From Paenibacillus fonticola DSM 21315 (GTDB lineage: Bacteria > Bacillota > Bacilli > Paenibacillales > Paenibacillaceae), in assembly GCF_000381905.1 (NCBI RefSeq), contig NZ_KB907261.1:1-64000 (forward strand): DNA of 64,000 nucleotides. Reading direction: 5' to 3'. The notes under the pieces were generated by a model. The model did no database searches. It saw nothing but the letters and a program-made list of their open reading frames with translations, and was not told where the DNA came from. Within the stretch, counting starts at the first letter, position 1. The number at the start of each line of letters is the position of its first letter. The position numbers and the translations under genes were made by a program. Shown here piece by piece: positions 53,574-62,137 of the stretch.

Positions 53574-54829
53574 GCCTGCTCTCCTTTCGCATTTACTCTC
53601 TCCGCGCGCTCCTCGTTCGGCATTATGCCGGCCATGCGCAGCTTATCGGTATGGAGCAAGCTCCCCCGTCTGGCCAGTCGCCCGAGTATTTTCCCGGCCC
53701 GCTCTTCCGTTTCCTCAAATACGTAAAGCGGATTCAGCACCACCTCCCCATCGAATAAGCCGCACACTTCCGTTATTTCCATCACCCGCCGCGAGCGGTC
53801 GCGAAGCCTAGACAGGTGAACAAAAATATCGATGGCCGAGCCGATTTGCTGGCGCACCACCGGAATGGGCAGATCCGCACCGCTCAGAACCATCGTTTCC
53901 AAACGGCTAAGCATGTCCTTGGTGCTGTTCGCATGCCCGGTGGATAAGCTGCCGTCATGCCCGGTATTCATCGCCTGAAGCATGTCCAGCGCTTCACTTC
54001 CCCGTACCTCGCCGACGACAATCCGGTTTGGCCTCATACGCAAGGATGCCCGGATCAAGTCCCGCACAGAGATCTCGCCCTTCCCTTCCGTATTGGCGTT
54101 ACGCGTCTCCAATGAAACCAGATTAGGCACGGTCACGATTTGCAATTCTGCCGAATCCTCGATCGTAATGACCCGCTCATCGGACGGAATATATTGGGAC
54201 AGCGCGTTTAGAAACGTCGTCTTTCCCGAACCCGTTCCTCCGCTAATAAATATGTTGTATTTCCCCTTAACCAGGCTTTGCAAAAACAAGGCCGCCTCCT
54301 CACTCAACGAGCCCCACTCCACAAGCCGCTCCATCGTTACGGGCTGGTCTGGAAACTTCCTGATCGTTATCGTCGGCCCCTTAAGCGCGATAGGCGGAAG
54401 GACGATATTTACCCGCGACCCGTTGGCGAGCCTGGCATCCACGATCGGTGAAGAATCATTGACGATCCGGTTCACGCTCGAAACGATATTCTGAATGATG
54501 TCCTCCAGCTTTTCTTTGGATTCGAAGCGAACCCCAATACGGCTCACTTGACCATCTTGCTCAACGAAAACCTCCTCATGACTGTTGATCATAATTTCAG
54601 ACACCGATATATCATCAACAAGGGGCTGCAGCACGTCCAATCCTCGAAAAGAGTCATATAGCCTGCGCACCCATTTTCTTTTCTCCGCAGCAGTTAATTT
54701 GTATAGTGCCTCCTCCTCCAGCACCCGATGTTCGATATAGTCCATCAACTGTTCATCCGTTAAAGTGGAAGTCATATCCAGACCGGAACGAATACTTGAA
54801 CGCAATGAGGCAAAAAGGTCCTCTGTCAT
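53570..54829 (-). CDS. cpaF: CpaF/TadA-type secretion ATPase
   Basis: 419 residues from ATG 54829, overlapping the upstream stop by 4 nt. N-terminal helical domain, then the GspE-like core: SVSEIMINSHEEVFVEQDG, Walker A FISGGTGSGKTTFLNA, the Asp box VITIEDSAELQI, Walker B-like NRIVVGEVRGSEALDMLQA and the His box TGHDGSLSTGHAN. It provides energy for pilus assembly. All catalytic motifs are intact. Confidence 0.94.
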   Translation of the reverse strand: MTEDLFASLRSSIRSGLDMTSTLTDEQLMDYIEHRVLEEEALYKLTAAEKRKWVRRLYDSFRGLDVLQPLVDDISVSEIMINSHEEVFVEQDGQVSRIGVRFESKEKLEDIIQNIVSSVNRIVNDSSPIVDARLANGSRVNIVLPPIALKGPTITIRKFPDQPVTMERLVEWGSLSEEAALFLQSLVKGKYNIFISGGTGSGKTTFLNALSQYIPSDERVITIEDSAELQIVTVPNLVSLETRNANTEGKGEISVRDLIRASLRMRPNRIVVGEVRGSEALDMLQAMNTGHDGSLSTGHANSTKDMLSRLETMVLSGADLPIPVVRQQIGSAIDIFVHLSRLRDRSRRVMEITEVCGLFDGEVVLNPLYVFEETEERAGKILGRLARRGSLLHTDKLRMAGIMPNEERAERVNAKGEQA

Positions 54830-56004
54830 CCTGCGCTTCCCCCTGTTCCGTAGGTATAGTTCCGGGTGTATACACTGCGGCACAGCTTCAGCATATCCTT
54901 CTGAAACATCGGAGAATGCTGAAGGGCCCCCGGCCGGTTTCCCTCATTCCAAGATGGAATATGCGATAACGCAATCTCTGCCGTCATTCCTGGCCTCGGT
55001 AATGAATTGGAGATTTCCCCCATACATTTATTGACCACAAATAGGGACTTTCCCATCCTCTGGCCAAATGCAACAGGATCTGCTTTCTCTAAATGAGACA
55101 TCCAAATCCCGGTTTTGCGCATGACATTCCAGTCATCGGCCAGAAGCCAGATCAGCTTATCGGCACGCTCCGCCACCATTTCCGTCCTGTCATTCGGATA
55201 CGAATCGACATCCACAACAACAGCATCGTAAAGCCCGCTGTCCACGATGAAGTCAATAAGTCCTTTCGTATCGTTCCGCCCCATTTCCAGCATTTCTTTA
55301 ATATTGTCGAGCGGTCCAAAGGTATCTCCCTCCAAGAAAGGATGCCCATACGCATAGGAGGACATCGGCTGCTGCAAAGCTTCCCCCCGCTCACTTGCCG
55401 CCTTTAAATCGTAAAGCAGCCTGGCCAGCCCCCGGCCCCCGGCAGCCGTCTGGCCTTCATACAGCGACCGACTTTCATATAGCGACTGGCCCTCAAATAA
55501 GCTGCCGCTGCATACCGTCTCCAAATTAAGATAAAACACTTTGCAGTCCTTCCGGGCAAGCTGCTTTACCAGATGAATCGCCACGGTCGTCTTCCCGCAG
55601 CCTCCAACGGCTGAGTACACTCCGATAACAAGAGATTTCCCATCTGCTGCATCTCTTCCCCCCGCGCCTCCGCGAACATATTCCAGCACTGCCGATAAAA
55701 GTTGATGCAGCGGCTGATATTTGGACATACGCTTCACCTTCTCACTGATCTCCCCGCCTTCATCAAGGCAGATCACCGGTACCCGGGGGGCGCCGGCATT
55801 CAGCAGCATATCCAAAAACTTATTCTCGGCCAAAACAACGTCTACCAACTGCTCGCTCGTCTCCATATAGCGCAGGAAGGCTTCCGGTCGACTGAATACC
55901 GTTACGGAGAGACGGCGGTCGAATTCGCTCTGACGGACATAGTGGAGAAAAGGCTCAATATATTGCTCATCCTCCACAGACAGGACAAGCCGAACGGGAA
56001 CCAT
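54826..56004 (-). CDS. CpaE/TadZ-like ParA-family ATPase
   Basis: 392 residues from ATG 56004. An N-terminal receiver-like pseudo-domain (LVLSVEDEQYIEPFLHYVRQ) precedes a ParA/MinD-type ATPase with deviant Walker A VYSAVGGCGKTTVAIHL and DAVVVDVDSYPNDRTE. TadZ/CpaE proteins position the Tad machine at the pole or site of assembly. The insert between Walker A and the next motif (YESRSLYEGQ repeats) is unusual. It is the first gene of the Tad operon; its ribosome binding site is weak (GGTTGGTGAT), and its leader holds a terminator. Confidence 0.85.
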   Translation of the reverse strand: MVPVRLVLSVEDEQYIEPFLHYVRQSEFDRRLSVTVFSRPEAFLRYMETSEQLVDVVLAENKFLDMLLNAGAPRVPVICLDEGGEISEKVKRMSKYQPLHQLLSAVLEYVRGGAGGRDAADGKSLVIGVYSAVGGCGKTTVAIHLVKQLARKDCKVFYLNLETVCSGSLFEGQSLYESRSLYEGQTAAGGRGLARLLYDLKAASERGEALQQPMSSYAYGHPFLEGDTFGPLDNIKEMLEMGRNDTKGLIDFIVDSGLYDAVVVDVDSYPNDRTEMVAERADKLIWLLADDWNVMRKTGIWMSHLEKADPVAFGQRMGKSLFVVNKCMGEISNSLPRPGMTAEIALSHIPSWNEGNRPGALQHSPMFQKDMLKLCRSVYTRNYTYGTGGSAG

Positions 56005-56029
56005 TGATATCACCAACCTTTTTGAACGC

Positions 56030-56077
56030 AAAAAAAGCACCATCCAATAACCGGTCTCCGGTTGTTGGACGGTGCTT
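56030..56077 (-). terminator. Strong intrinsic terminator in the Tad leader
   Basis: On the minus strand AAGCACCGTCCAACAACCGG pairs with CCGGTTATTGGATGGTGCTT around a 3-4-nt loop, followed by seven T. It is only 26 bp upstream of the cpaE start and about 100 bp after the DCC gene stop. It either ends the DCC transcript or acts as an attenuator of the Tad operon, because the only promoter I can find (56106-56134) lies upstream of it. Confidence 0.88.
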
Positions 56078-56105
56078 CCGCCGTTCATTCCTGAAATTTA
56101 CAGTT

Positions 56106-56134
56106 AGAATATCATAGTTATGGAACTCGTGCAA
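56106..56134 (-). promoter_or_regulatory. Candidate Tad operon promoter
   Basis: On the minus strand TTGCAC (56129-56134) and TATTCT (56106-56111) are separated by 17 bp. If used, transcription starts near 56099 and must pass through the terminator at 56030-56077 before reaching cpaE. Confidence 0.4.
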
Positions 56135-56175
56135 GGTTTTTTTTGCTATTCGCCATGTGCCGGTAGCCCGGGTGA

Positions 56176-56613
56176 TCATCCGTCCTTTAAAAACCTCGCC
56201 TTGTTCTCCGGTGTGGGAATCAAGCAGGTCTCGTCCTTGCCAAACCACCGATAACGGTTGGCAGCGACTATGCGGTATGCGGCATCCCGTATAAATCGCG
56301 GTACAACGATAAATCCATAGGCCAGCGGCCAGGGAAAACGCAATCCCTTCGCGATGCGAAGCGCAGCGGTTGAGCGGGTATAATAAGCGCCATTCTGATA
56401 CAGTACGATCGTATCTATCCGCTTGGAGGAAAGCTCCCCGCTCTGGCTTTCCTGCAATATTTTCTTCCCGGCTTCCGATTGCAGCGAGACAAAGTGAAAG
56501 CGGTACTGCGGATCACGTTTAATAATAAATTTGACGGCTCCCTGACAAAGATGACAGACCCCATCGAACAAAATTACATTTTGCGGCTGTTCCTGCTCCG
56601 TATGTTTAGACAA
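56176..56613 (-). CDS. DCC-family (DUF393) thiol-disulfide oxidoreductase-like protein
   Basis: 145 residues. The defining motif is ILFDGVCHLCQGAVKFIIKR, with a CxxC; RFHFVSLQSEAGKKIL and STAALRIAKGL follow the family pattern. Members are small thioredoxin-like proteins of unsettled role. It is a single gene with its own start region; its transcript would run toward the terminator at 56030-56077. Confidence 0.88.
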   Translation of the reverse strand: MSKHTEQEQPQNVILFDGVCHLCQGAVKFIIKRDPQYRFHFVSLQSEAGKKILQESQSGELSSKRIDTIVLYQNGAYYTRSTAALRIAKGLRFPWPLAYGFIVVPRFIRDAAYRIVAANRYRWFGKDETCLIPTPENKARFLKDG

Positions 56614-56702
56614 ATCGTACCACCTCGCTTCAGAGTGATTATATCATTTCCGCTCTAGGGAAGCAGCGGCAGCTATTTACAGGCCCGGCAATATAAATAG
56701 CA

Positions 56703-56741
56703 AGCGGGCCGATCAGAAGGAAGTCCCTTGATCGGCCCGCT
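56703..56741. terminator. Bidirectional terminator
   Basis: AGCGGGCCGATCA (56703-56715) and TGATCGGCCCGCT (56729-56741) pair perfectly over 13 bp. On the plus side TTTGCCTTTT follows. It lies downstream of the gene at 56785 (minus strand). Confidence 0.85.
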
Positions 56742-56784
56742 TTGCCTTTTATGACACTATTTCTAACGTTGGTTGACTATTATC

Positions 56785-57063
56785 TTACTGAGCCAGCGCT
56801 TTATCGATCCACTGACCATCCTCAATTTGCCGTCTGATTTCACTGCTGAATCTGTCCATGCATTTGCAAATAAAATCTTTGCGGCAGACCGGACAGGGAG
56901 TTTTCTGCAGCCGGCTGATGTCCGTAAGCCGCCATTCCGGATCCCGGCGAAAAAACACCCGGCACGCCGTACCGTCAGTCATCTTAACGATAAACTCGTA
57001 TAGCCCTTCCTTCTCGTTGCTGCTCGCCTTGGTCATGTTCTCAACACTCGGTCTGTAAGACAT
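56785..57063 (-). CDS. Small cysteine-motif protein, unknown
   Basis: 92 residues from ATG 57063 (GGTG 6 nt upstream). I do not recognise the family. The central part has strand-like segments (GLYEFIVKMTDGTACRVFFR), followed by CPVCRKDFICKCMDRF, a CxxC and CxC arrangement that could bind zinc. Upstream in-frame starts (up to 57159) lack ribosome binding sites and lie in A-rich sequence. It is monocistronic between two terminators. Confidence 0.55.
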   Translation of the reverse strand: MSYRPSVENMTKASSNEKEGLYEFIVKMTDGTACRVFFRRDPEWRLTDISRLQKTPCPVCRKDFICKCMDRFSSEIRRQIEDGQWIDKALAQ

Positions 57064-57211
57064 AGTCATCACCCGTATTATCAAATTTAAGTCCTGTTTT
57101 TTGTACTTAGACATAATAATTTTTTTTTTGAAACGTGTCAACTTGGAATTCGCTAACAATTAAATCCATTTTCAGCTCGAGATCCCTCCTGGTATAGCCT
57201 GTTCCGATAAA

Positions 57212-57253
57212 AAAAGACTCCTCCCGACCAGTATTACCCATGAGAAGTCTTTT
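57212..57253. terminator. Bidirectional terminator
   Basis: AAAAGACTCCTC (57212-57223) pairs with GAGAAGTCTTTT (57242-57253) with one mismatch. T runs lie on both sides. It ends the lipoprotein transcript at 57264. Confidence 0.8.
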
Positions 57254-57263
57254 AAAATCATTG

Positions 57264-58301
57264 CTATGATTTTATTTCTTTGAAGGAGGCATCATACAGG
57301 CGAAACATCGTTTTATAACCGGATTCATCGATTTTTATGCCAACGTCAAGACGGCCTGTTATTTGCAGCGGCTCCGGCTTACATCTCAATTTCACATCAT
57401 CCGGGACGAACACAATCATAATTTTGTTCCAATATGTCTCATCGCCGTTATCGAACGGACATTCCGCCCCCGGCTCGGGAATGAGCAGAAACCAGTTTTT
57501 CTCAAAGGATAACACTTCGCCCATAAACCCCTTGATCGTAACTGTCGAGCCGCTAAGATCCCAGAATCGTTCAGAAGGCGTCGTCTGGTCCTCCCCATCA
57601 AAAAATTCTGACCAGCCGATGGGCTGCGGGCCTGTTTTTTTGTCCGCGGCAGCTGTTGGCGAATGAGTAGTTTTCGCTGAAGCTTCAGCTTTTTTATTCG
57701 AACTATCTGCTGCTTGCTTATCAGCCTTCTTCTCAGCTTCACCTGAAGCCATGTTTATGGACGGCTTTCCTGCGGCAGCAGACGTTTCCGAGTTGCTGGG
57801 ACCATTCGTTGCGATCTCGGACGTGTTGGAGTTGGTTTTAGAGTTACTATTGGGATTACTATTGGAGTTATTATTAGTAGAGACTTTTTCCTTGTCCGTA
57901 CCTGCCTTGTTAGAGTCATTTGCCTTCTGCTGCGAAGGCTCCCGGGCATTCGACGGATCCTTGGCCTCTGTCTCTATGACTTCCATCTCTTTGGCGTCCA
58001 TCTCTTTGGCTGCCGCCACTTCGGCCGATTCATTGGCCGTTGATTCATTAGCCGTTGTTTCCTGTTGAGGAGGCAAACTTGATCCCTCTTCTGACAGCCG
58101 CTCTGCCCCTACGGCAAAAGTAGGAGCTTCCTCCCCTCCGCTGGCAGGCAATTGCTGTGAAAAATCAGCCTTGCTGCGATTATCGGCAGCGGACGCAAAT
58201 GAACCTGCCTGCTCTCCACTGTACTGTTTCTGGTGGCCGCACGCCTGAAGCAGCATGCCGGCAGCAGCAAGAAGAGAAAGCATGAATGCTGTTTTTTTCA
58301 A
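57264..58301 (-). CDS. Lipoprotein of the FtsX-type ABC system (DUF3299-like C-terminus)
   Basis: 345 residues. The start is TTG 58301, as AAGGAGG lies 8 nt upstream and gives a lipoprotein signal peptide (KKTAFMLSLLAAAGMLLQAC). A long Ser/Asn/Thr/Lys-rich linker with NSNSNPNSNSKTNSN follows. The C-terminal ~110 residues form a beta-rich domain (STVTIKGFMGEVLSFEKNWF, ECPFDNGDETYWN, PLQITGRLDVG) that resembles the DUF3299 family, which has links to metal-related ABC systems in other bacteria. It lies 13 bp after the permease gene. Function is inferred from context. Confidence 0.7.
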   Translation of the reverse strand: MKKTAFMLSLLAAAGMLLQACGHQKQYSGEQAGSFASAADNRSKADFSQQLPASGGEEAPTFAVGAERLSEEGSSLPPQQETTANESTANESAEVAAAKEMDAKEMEVIETEAKDPSNAREPSQQKANDSNKAGTDKEKVSTNNNSNSNPNSNSKTNSNTSEIATNGPSNSETSAAAGKPSINMASGEAEKKADKQAADSSNKKAEASAKTTHSPTAAADKKTGPQPIGWSEFFDGEDQTTPSERFWDLSGSTVTIKGFMGEVLSFEKNWFLLIPEPGAECPFDNGDETYWNKIMIVFVPDDVKLRCKPEPLQITGRLDVGIKIDESGYKTMFRLYDASFKEIKS

Positions 58302-58314
58302 CCTGACAACCTCC

Positions 58315-59628
58315 TTACGCTTTAAATAATGATAATGAATCCATTCTGTATAAGCGAAGAGCCGGACCCAGAGCTGCAAGAAGACCAATAGCCACCGCAC
58401 CGAATGCAATGTACAAGTGATCGCCGCTCCACTGGAACGGATCAATTTGGATTCCTGCATAGCTGAATAACGCGTCTTTCAAAAAATATGCTGTAACATG
58501 CCCGGCCACAATACCAAGCAGCAATCCAGCTACGGTCACCAAAAACCCTTCCCCGACAAGCGTCATCAAGACATAGCCCTTCGATTTGCCGAGCAAACGG
58601 AGAAGCCCCACATCCTTAGTCCGCTCGTTTACGGCGGCTACCAGCGATAACAGTATCGATACGGCCGCCAAAATCACGCAGAGCAGCGTTACGAATTCAA
58701 TGATTTCGGAGCCGCGATCGACCAGATTAACGACGTCCGCAACAGCCTTGCTCGTATATACTGCTTGGACCTGATTCATCTCATCCAATTTGGTTTTCAG
58801 GCCATGTGCGCCCAGTAATGTAGCCGGTTTAACCAATATGGCGGTAATTTCTCTGTCCCCTGAAGTCTCGCCATGTACAGCCCATGCGTAATCCAGGGTA
58901 GTAAAAACCGCCCGGTCATCCGGCGTATGCAAATCCGGAAGAATTCCTGTTATCGTATACGTAAAACTTTCATGCTCATCATGATGTTCATCATGTTCAG
59001 CAGGGTGCACTTCAGGCCTTTCATCGCCATGGCCCGCATCAGTGCCTAATTCGTCAAGCTCTTCATCCCCATGCAGTGACGCTTCTTTATTTCCATCCTC
59101 GCCCGCCTCGCCTGTATGATGCGCCCCTTCCACTAAACCGTGCGCCCCAGTAAAGGTGTCTCCGACCTGCAGCCCGAGCGTTCGCGCCACATATGCGCCA
59201 ACAACCACTTCTCCCGTGCTGCGATACAAACTGCCATTCTTTAGCTTCTGATCACCATAACGGGTCAGGAAATATTGCGGATCGATGCCGACAATCGGAA
59301 AACCGTTATAATTATCACCTGTCGTCATAGCATAAGCCTTATCTACATTGCTGTCCTCAAGAACAGCTTCCATTGTATGTGCTGGAATATTTCCAACGGG
59401 TGCCCCAATATGGTAAAACGTATTTAGCACAAGCTGAGTCTGGCTGCCCTGGGCTCCAACCACGACGTCAAAGGGACCGTATCCTTTCTGAGCTCCCTGC
59501 TCGACGCTTGCTCTCGATAATGAGAGCAGCAATACAAACGCCACCGTCGCTGTTACGGAGAGCATAGTCAGCAGGGAGAGGAATTTCCGGTGCAGTATAT
59601 TTCTGATGATAAAATGAAAAAAGCTCAT
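58315..59628 (-). CDS. FtsX/MacB-type ABC permease with a His-rich extracellular loop
   Basis: 437 residues. One N-terminal helix (about 15-38), a MacB-like periplasmic-type domain, and three C-terminal helices (FVTLLCVILAAVSILLSLVA, a middle one, and LYIAFGAVAIGLLAALGPAL). Inside the external domain residues 163-219 hold ten His in a stretch rich in Glu, Asp and Gly (AEHDEHHDEHES and three more clusters), which looks like a metal-binding loop. It overlaps the ATPase gene by 4 nt. FtsX-type permeases move lipids or lipoproteins or act as mechanotransmitters rather than import solutes. Confidence 0.82.
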   Translation of the reverse strand: MSFFHFIIRNILHRKFLSLLTMLSVTATVAFVLLLSLSRASVEQGAQKGYGPFDVVVGAQGSQTQLVLNTFYHIGAPVGNIPAHTMEAVLEDSNVDKAYAMTTGDNYNGFPIVGIDPQYFLTRYGDQKLKNGSLYRSTGEVVVGAYVARTLGLQVGDTFTGAHGLVEGAHHTGEAGEDGNKEASLHGDEELDELGTDAGHGDERPEVHPAEHDEHHDEHESFTYTITGILPDLHTPDDRAVFTTLDYAWAVHGETSGDREITAILVKPATLLGAHGLKTKLDEMNQVQAVYTSKAVADVVNLVDRGSEIIEFVTLLCVILAAVSILLSLVAAVNERTKDVGLLRLLGKSKGYVLMTLVGEGFLVTVAGLLLGIVAGHVTAYFLKDALFSYAGIQIDPFQWSGDHLYIAFGAVAIGLLAALGPALRLYRMDSLSLFKA

Positions 59629-60329
59629 ATCGCCCGCTCCTCCTTAACACCTGTGAAGCGCTTCGAACCGTTGATCTTATTTATTTCATGAATGTGCAGA
59701 CGGTCTGGAAACCGGTCAGCCATATTCAGATCATGAGTAACGACGATTAAGGTGTGCTGCTCACTGCGGCACAAATCAAGCAATAGCCCGGTTATTCCGT
59801 CCGCAGTTTCCCAATCCAGACTTCCCGTGGGCTCGTCGGCCAGCACGAGCGGCGGTTCATTAATCAGCGCCCGGATAATAGCCACTCTCTGCTGCTGTCC
59901 TCTGGACAATTGTGCCGGTAAATGCCGGCCGCGGTCGCTTAACCCCACTTTCTCAAGCCAATGATCGATCCGCTCCCGCCGTTCTGCTGTTCCAAGCTGG
60001 CCGGGCATGACAATCTCAACATTTTGCCTTGCTGTAAGCGAAGGGATTAAATGAAAGTCCTGCAGGATGTAACCGATCTGCTTCGCACGAAACTTGTCTC
60101 GGGCTGACTCCTTCATGCGATGAAGCAGTTCCCCTCCGACCTGCAGTTCCCCTTCATCTGCCCGCAAAATTCCACTAATGATATGAAGCAAGGTGCTTTT
60201 TCCGGACCCGCTTGGACCGATGATCGCCAATTTCTCTCCTTGATTTACATGCCACTGCGGAATATCCAGAATGGGAATATAGCTCCCGCCGACATGAAAT
60301 CCTTTTGTCAGACCATGAATGTGCAGCAC
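59625..60329 (-). CDS. ABC ATPase of the FtsX-type system (MacB/LolD-like)
   Basis: 234 residues. Walker A AIIGPSGSGKSTLLHII, Q-loop GYILQDFHLIPSLTARQN, signature LSRGQQQRVAIIRALI, Walker B LVLADEPTGSLDWETA and H-switch LIVVTHDLNM are intact. The start is GTG 60329 (GGGAGG 7 nt upstream). It is the first gene of the ATPase-permease-lipoprotein operon. About 90 bp with a phosphatase terminator separate it from the next gene. Confidence 0.9.
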   Translation of the reverse strand: MLHIHGLTKGFHVGGSYIPILDIPQWHVNQGEKLAIIGPSGSGKSTLLHIISGILRADEGELQVGGELLHRMKESARDKFRAKQIGYILQDFHLIPSLTARQNVEIVMPGQLGTAERRERIDHWLEKVGLSDRGRHLPAQLSRGQQQRVAIIRALINEPPLVLADEPTGSLDWETADGITGLLLDLCRSEQHTLIVVTHDLNMADRFPDRLHIHEINKINGSKRFTGVKEERAI

Positions 60330-60354
60330 ATCCTTACCTCCCGTAATAAAATAC

Positions 60355-60386
60355 AGGAAACAGGAGAATGATATTCCCCTGTTTCC
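60355..60386 (-). terminator. Terminator of the alkaline phosphatase gene
   Basis: GGAAACAGG and CCTGTTTCC form a stem with an inner GAATxxxATTC pairing, followed on the minus strand by TGTATTTTATT. It lies about 30 bp beyond the phosphatase stop and upstream of the ATPase gene. Confidence 0.75.
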
Positions 60387-60418
60387 TCGCTTAGATCATT
60401 AATATCCCTATAACAACC

Positions 60419-62137
60419 TTATTTCAGTATGATACGTTCCGAGAGGGCATCCCATTTTAACGTTTGTCCTGTCAGTTGGCTGAATGCCGTCAAGGGGAGA
60501 TACAGCACTCCATTATCTACATCAACGGAAATTGCAGCGGATTTCCCGCCCAATTGGGCTGTCTTGGCAGTCAGATCCACGCTTAGCGTACCGCCTTTGC
60601 CGCTGATTTTAGCGGTTCCGTTCGTTTCCTTGTAGCTTCCTCCCAGCGCTTCAGCCAATGCTTTGGCCGGGTAGAGCACTTCATTATTCCGATTGATTTT
60701 GAACTTCGGATACAGATGCTTGGCCTGGAGATCAGCGGTTGCTTTTTGCAGGTCAACACCGAGTACCTCGGCGCTTGCAGTAGCGATTCTAGTATTATCG
60801 ATTTGCCCTCTTACTTTGTCTGTAATCGGCCCATAAGCCCATACTCCTACATCCACCGCGGAATGCCCATGGCCAGACCAGCCGACGAGCAAACGCTTGG
60901 AAACAACCGCATTATAACTGCCCTCACGTTTGTAAGAGGAGCCGTCCCCATCAAGGATATACTGCGCTTCTTCATCGGTCAGATCCGTAAACCCTGTGTT
61001 ATTCGCAACGATTTTTTTGATATCAGCAATCGTGTTGGCCTCATTCAATGCTGTTACCAGGCTTTCGGAAGAAATTTTCTGTGTATCCCAGAGATCCACA
61101 TTCAGCTCATAAATATTGTCACGGGACAAGGAGAGACCGCCCGTTTCATGGTCTGCCGTCACCACTACTGACGTATTCCCATCCTTCTTAGCGAATTCAA
61201 TTGCCACTTTAAAAGCTTCATCAAAATCAAGCGTTTCTTGAATCATCGTCGGAAAATCGTTAGCGTGTCCGGCATGGTCAATACGGCCGCCCTCAATCAT
61301 GATGGCAAATCCGTTTTCATTTGCAGCCAGTATTTCCAGGGCCTTGGAGGTCATCTCAGCGAGGCTCGGAATTGCAGCGGTGCGGTCCGGCACGTAAGCG
61401 ACATGAGAACCGCCGAACAAACCGAGCACCTTGGAATCTTTGGCTGTTAAACCGCTCAGGCTTTGCCCCGTTTTTACAACTTTATAGCCTTTGGCTTCGA
61501 ATTCCGGCAGCAAATTTTTATCGGTCCGCTTGCCTTTCTCATCCTTCGTTACAAAGAAAGACTCCCCTCCGCCAAACAGCACGTCAACTCCGCTGTCAAG
61601 ATACTGGGAGGCTATGGCATTCTCGTTATCACGACTCCGTACATGAGAGGCATAGACAGCCGGCGTGGCATGTGTAATGCGCGCTGTCGTCACCAAGCCT
61701 GTAGCTTTTCCGCTAAGTTCCGCCGCTTCGAGTACAGAAGCAAATGGTCTCGATACGTCTTCGTTTGAAACGCTGATCGCCGCATTGTATGTTTTATTAC
61801 CTGTGGCAAACGCGGTACCTGCTGAAGCCGAATCGGTTACGATGCCCGATACAACCTGTCCCCCGTCTTCACCGCGATCGGCAAAAGTCGTTGCCTGTCC
61901 GACATAATACGGATCCAGATTCAGGCTCTTGACGCCATGTTGATACTGCTGGAAGTAACGAGCTGCGGAAACCTGGGCTGGTCCCATTCCGTCTCCAATC
62001 AGTACGATCAAATTGCGGGACTCGCCTTTCGCCGCACCGCTTGTCGCAGGCCCCTCTTTCGCTGCAGCCAGACTTCCTGCAAAAATAACGGAAAATGCCA
62101 AACCGCTAATCGCTAAAGTTTTCCAAAATTTACTCAT
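60419..62137 (-). CDS. Secreted alkaline phosphatase with a C-terminal stalk domain
   Basis: 572 residues. Signal peptide MSKFWKTLAISGLAFSVIFA, cleavage near LAAAKE. The phosphatase core has VLIGDGMGPAQVSAARY (metal site), the nucleophile Ser in TDSASAGTAFATGNK, MIEGGRIDHAGHAND and TADHETGG, and a WSGHGHSAVDVG segment, so all metal and phosphate ligands seem intact. After residue ~480 a copper-amine-oxidase-like stalk domain follows (VLYPAKALAEALGGSYKETN, LYLPLTAFSQLTGQTL), which usual PhoA/PhoB enzymes lack; it may attach the enzyme to the cell surface. Expression is probably phosphate-regulated. Confidence 0.9.
   Translation of the reverse strand: MSKFWKTLAISGLAFSVIFAGSLAAAKEGPATSGAAKGESRNLIVLIGDGMGPAQVSAARYFQQYQHGVKSLNLDPYYVGQATTFADRGEDGGQVVSGIVTDSASAGTAFATGNKTYNAAISVSNEDVSRPFASVLEAAELSGKATGLVTTARITHATPAVYASHVRSRDNENAIASQYLDSGVDVLFGGGESFFVTKDEKGKRTDKNLLPEFEAKGYKVVKTGQSLSGLTAKDSKVLGLFGGSHVAYVPDRTAAIPSLAEMTSKALEILAANENGFAIMIEGGRIDHAGHANDFPTMIQETLDFDEAFKVAIEFAKKDGNTSVVVTADHETGGLSLSRDNIYELNVDLWDTQKISSESLVTALNEANTIADIKKIVANNTGFTDLTDEEAQYILDGDGSSYKREGSYNAVVSKRLLVGWSGHGHSAVDVGVWAYGPITDKVRGQIDNTRIATASAEVLGVDLQKATADLQAKHLYPKFKINRNNEVLYPAKALAEALGGSYKETNGTAKISGKGGTLSVDLTAKTAQLGGKSAAISVDVDNGVLYLPLTAFSQLTGQTLKWDALSERIILK

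Noticed and set aside
56100..56175. A c-di-GMP riboswitch in the Tad leader
   Set aside because: I looked for the GEMM core signature before the terminator and did not find it; the leader is also too short for the full aptamer.
56785..57159. Longer start (57159) for the small cysteine-motif protein
   Set aside because: The upstream ATG codons are in A-rich sequence without ribosome binding sites and add unstructured residues; ATG 57063 is preferred.
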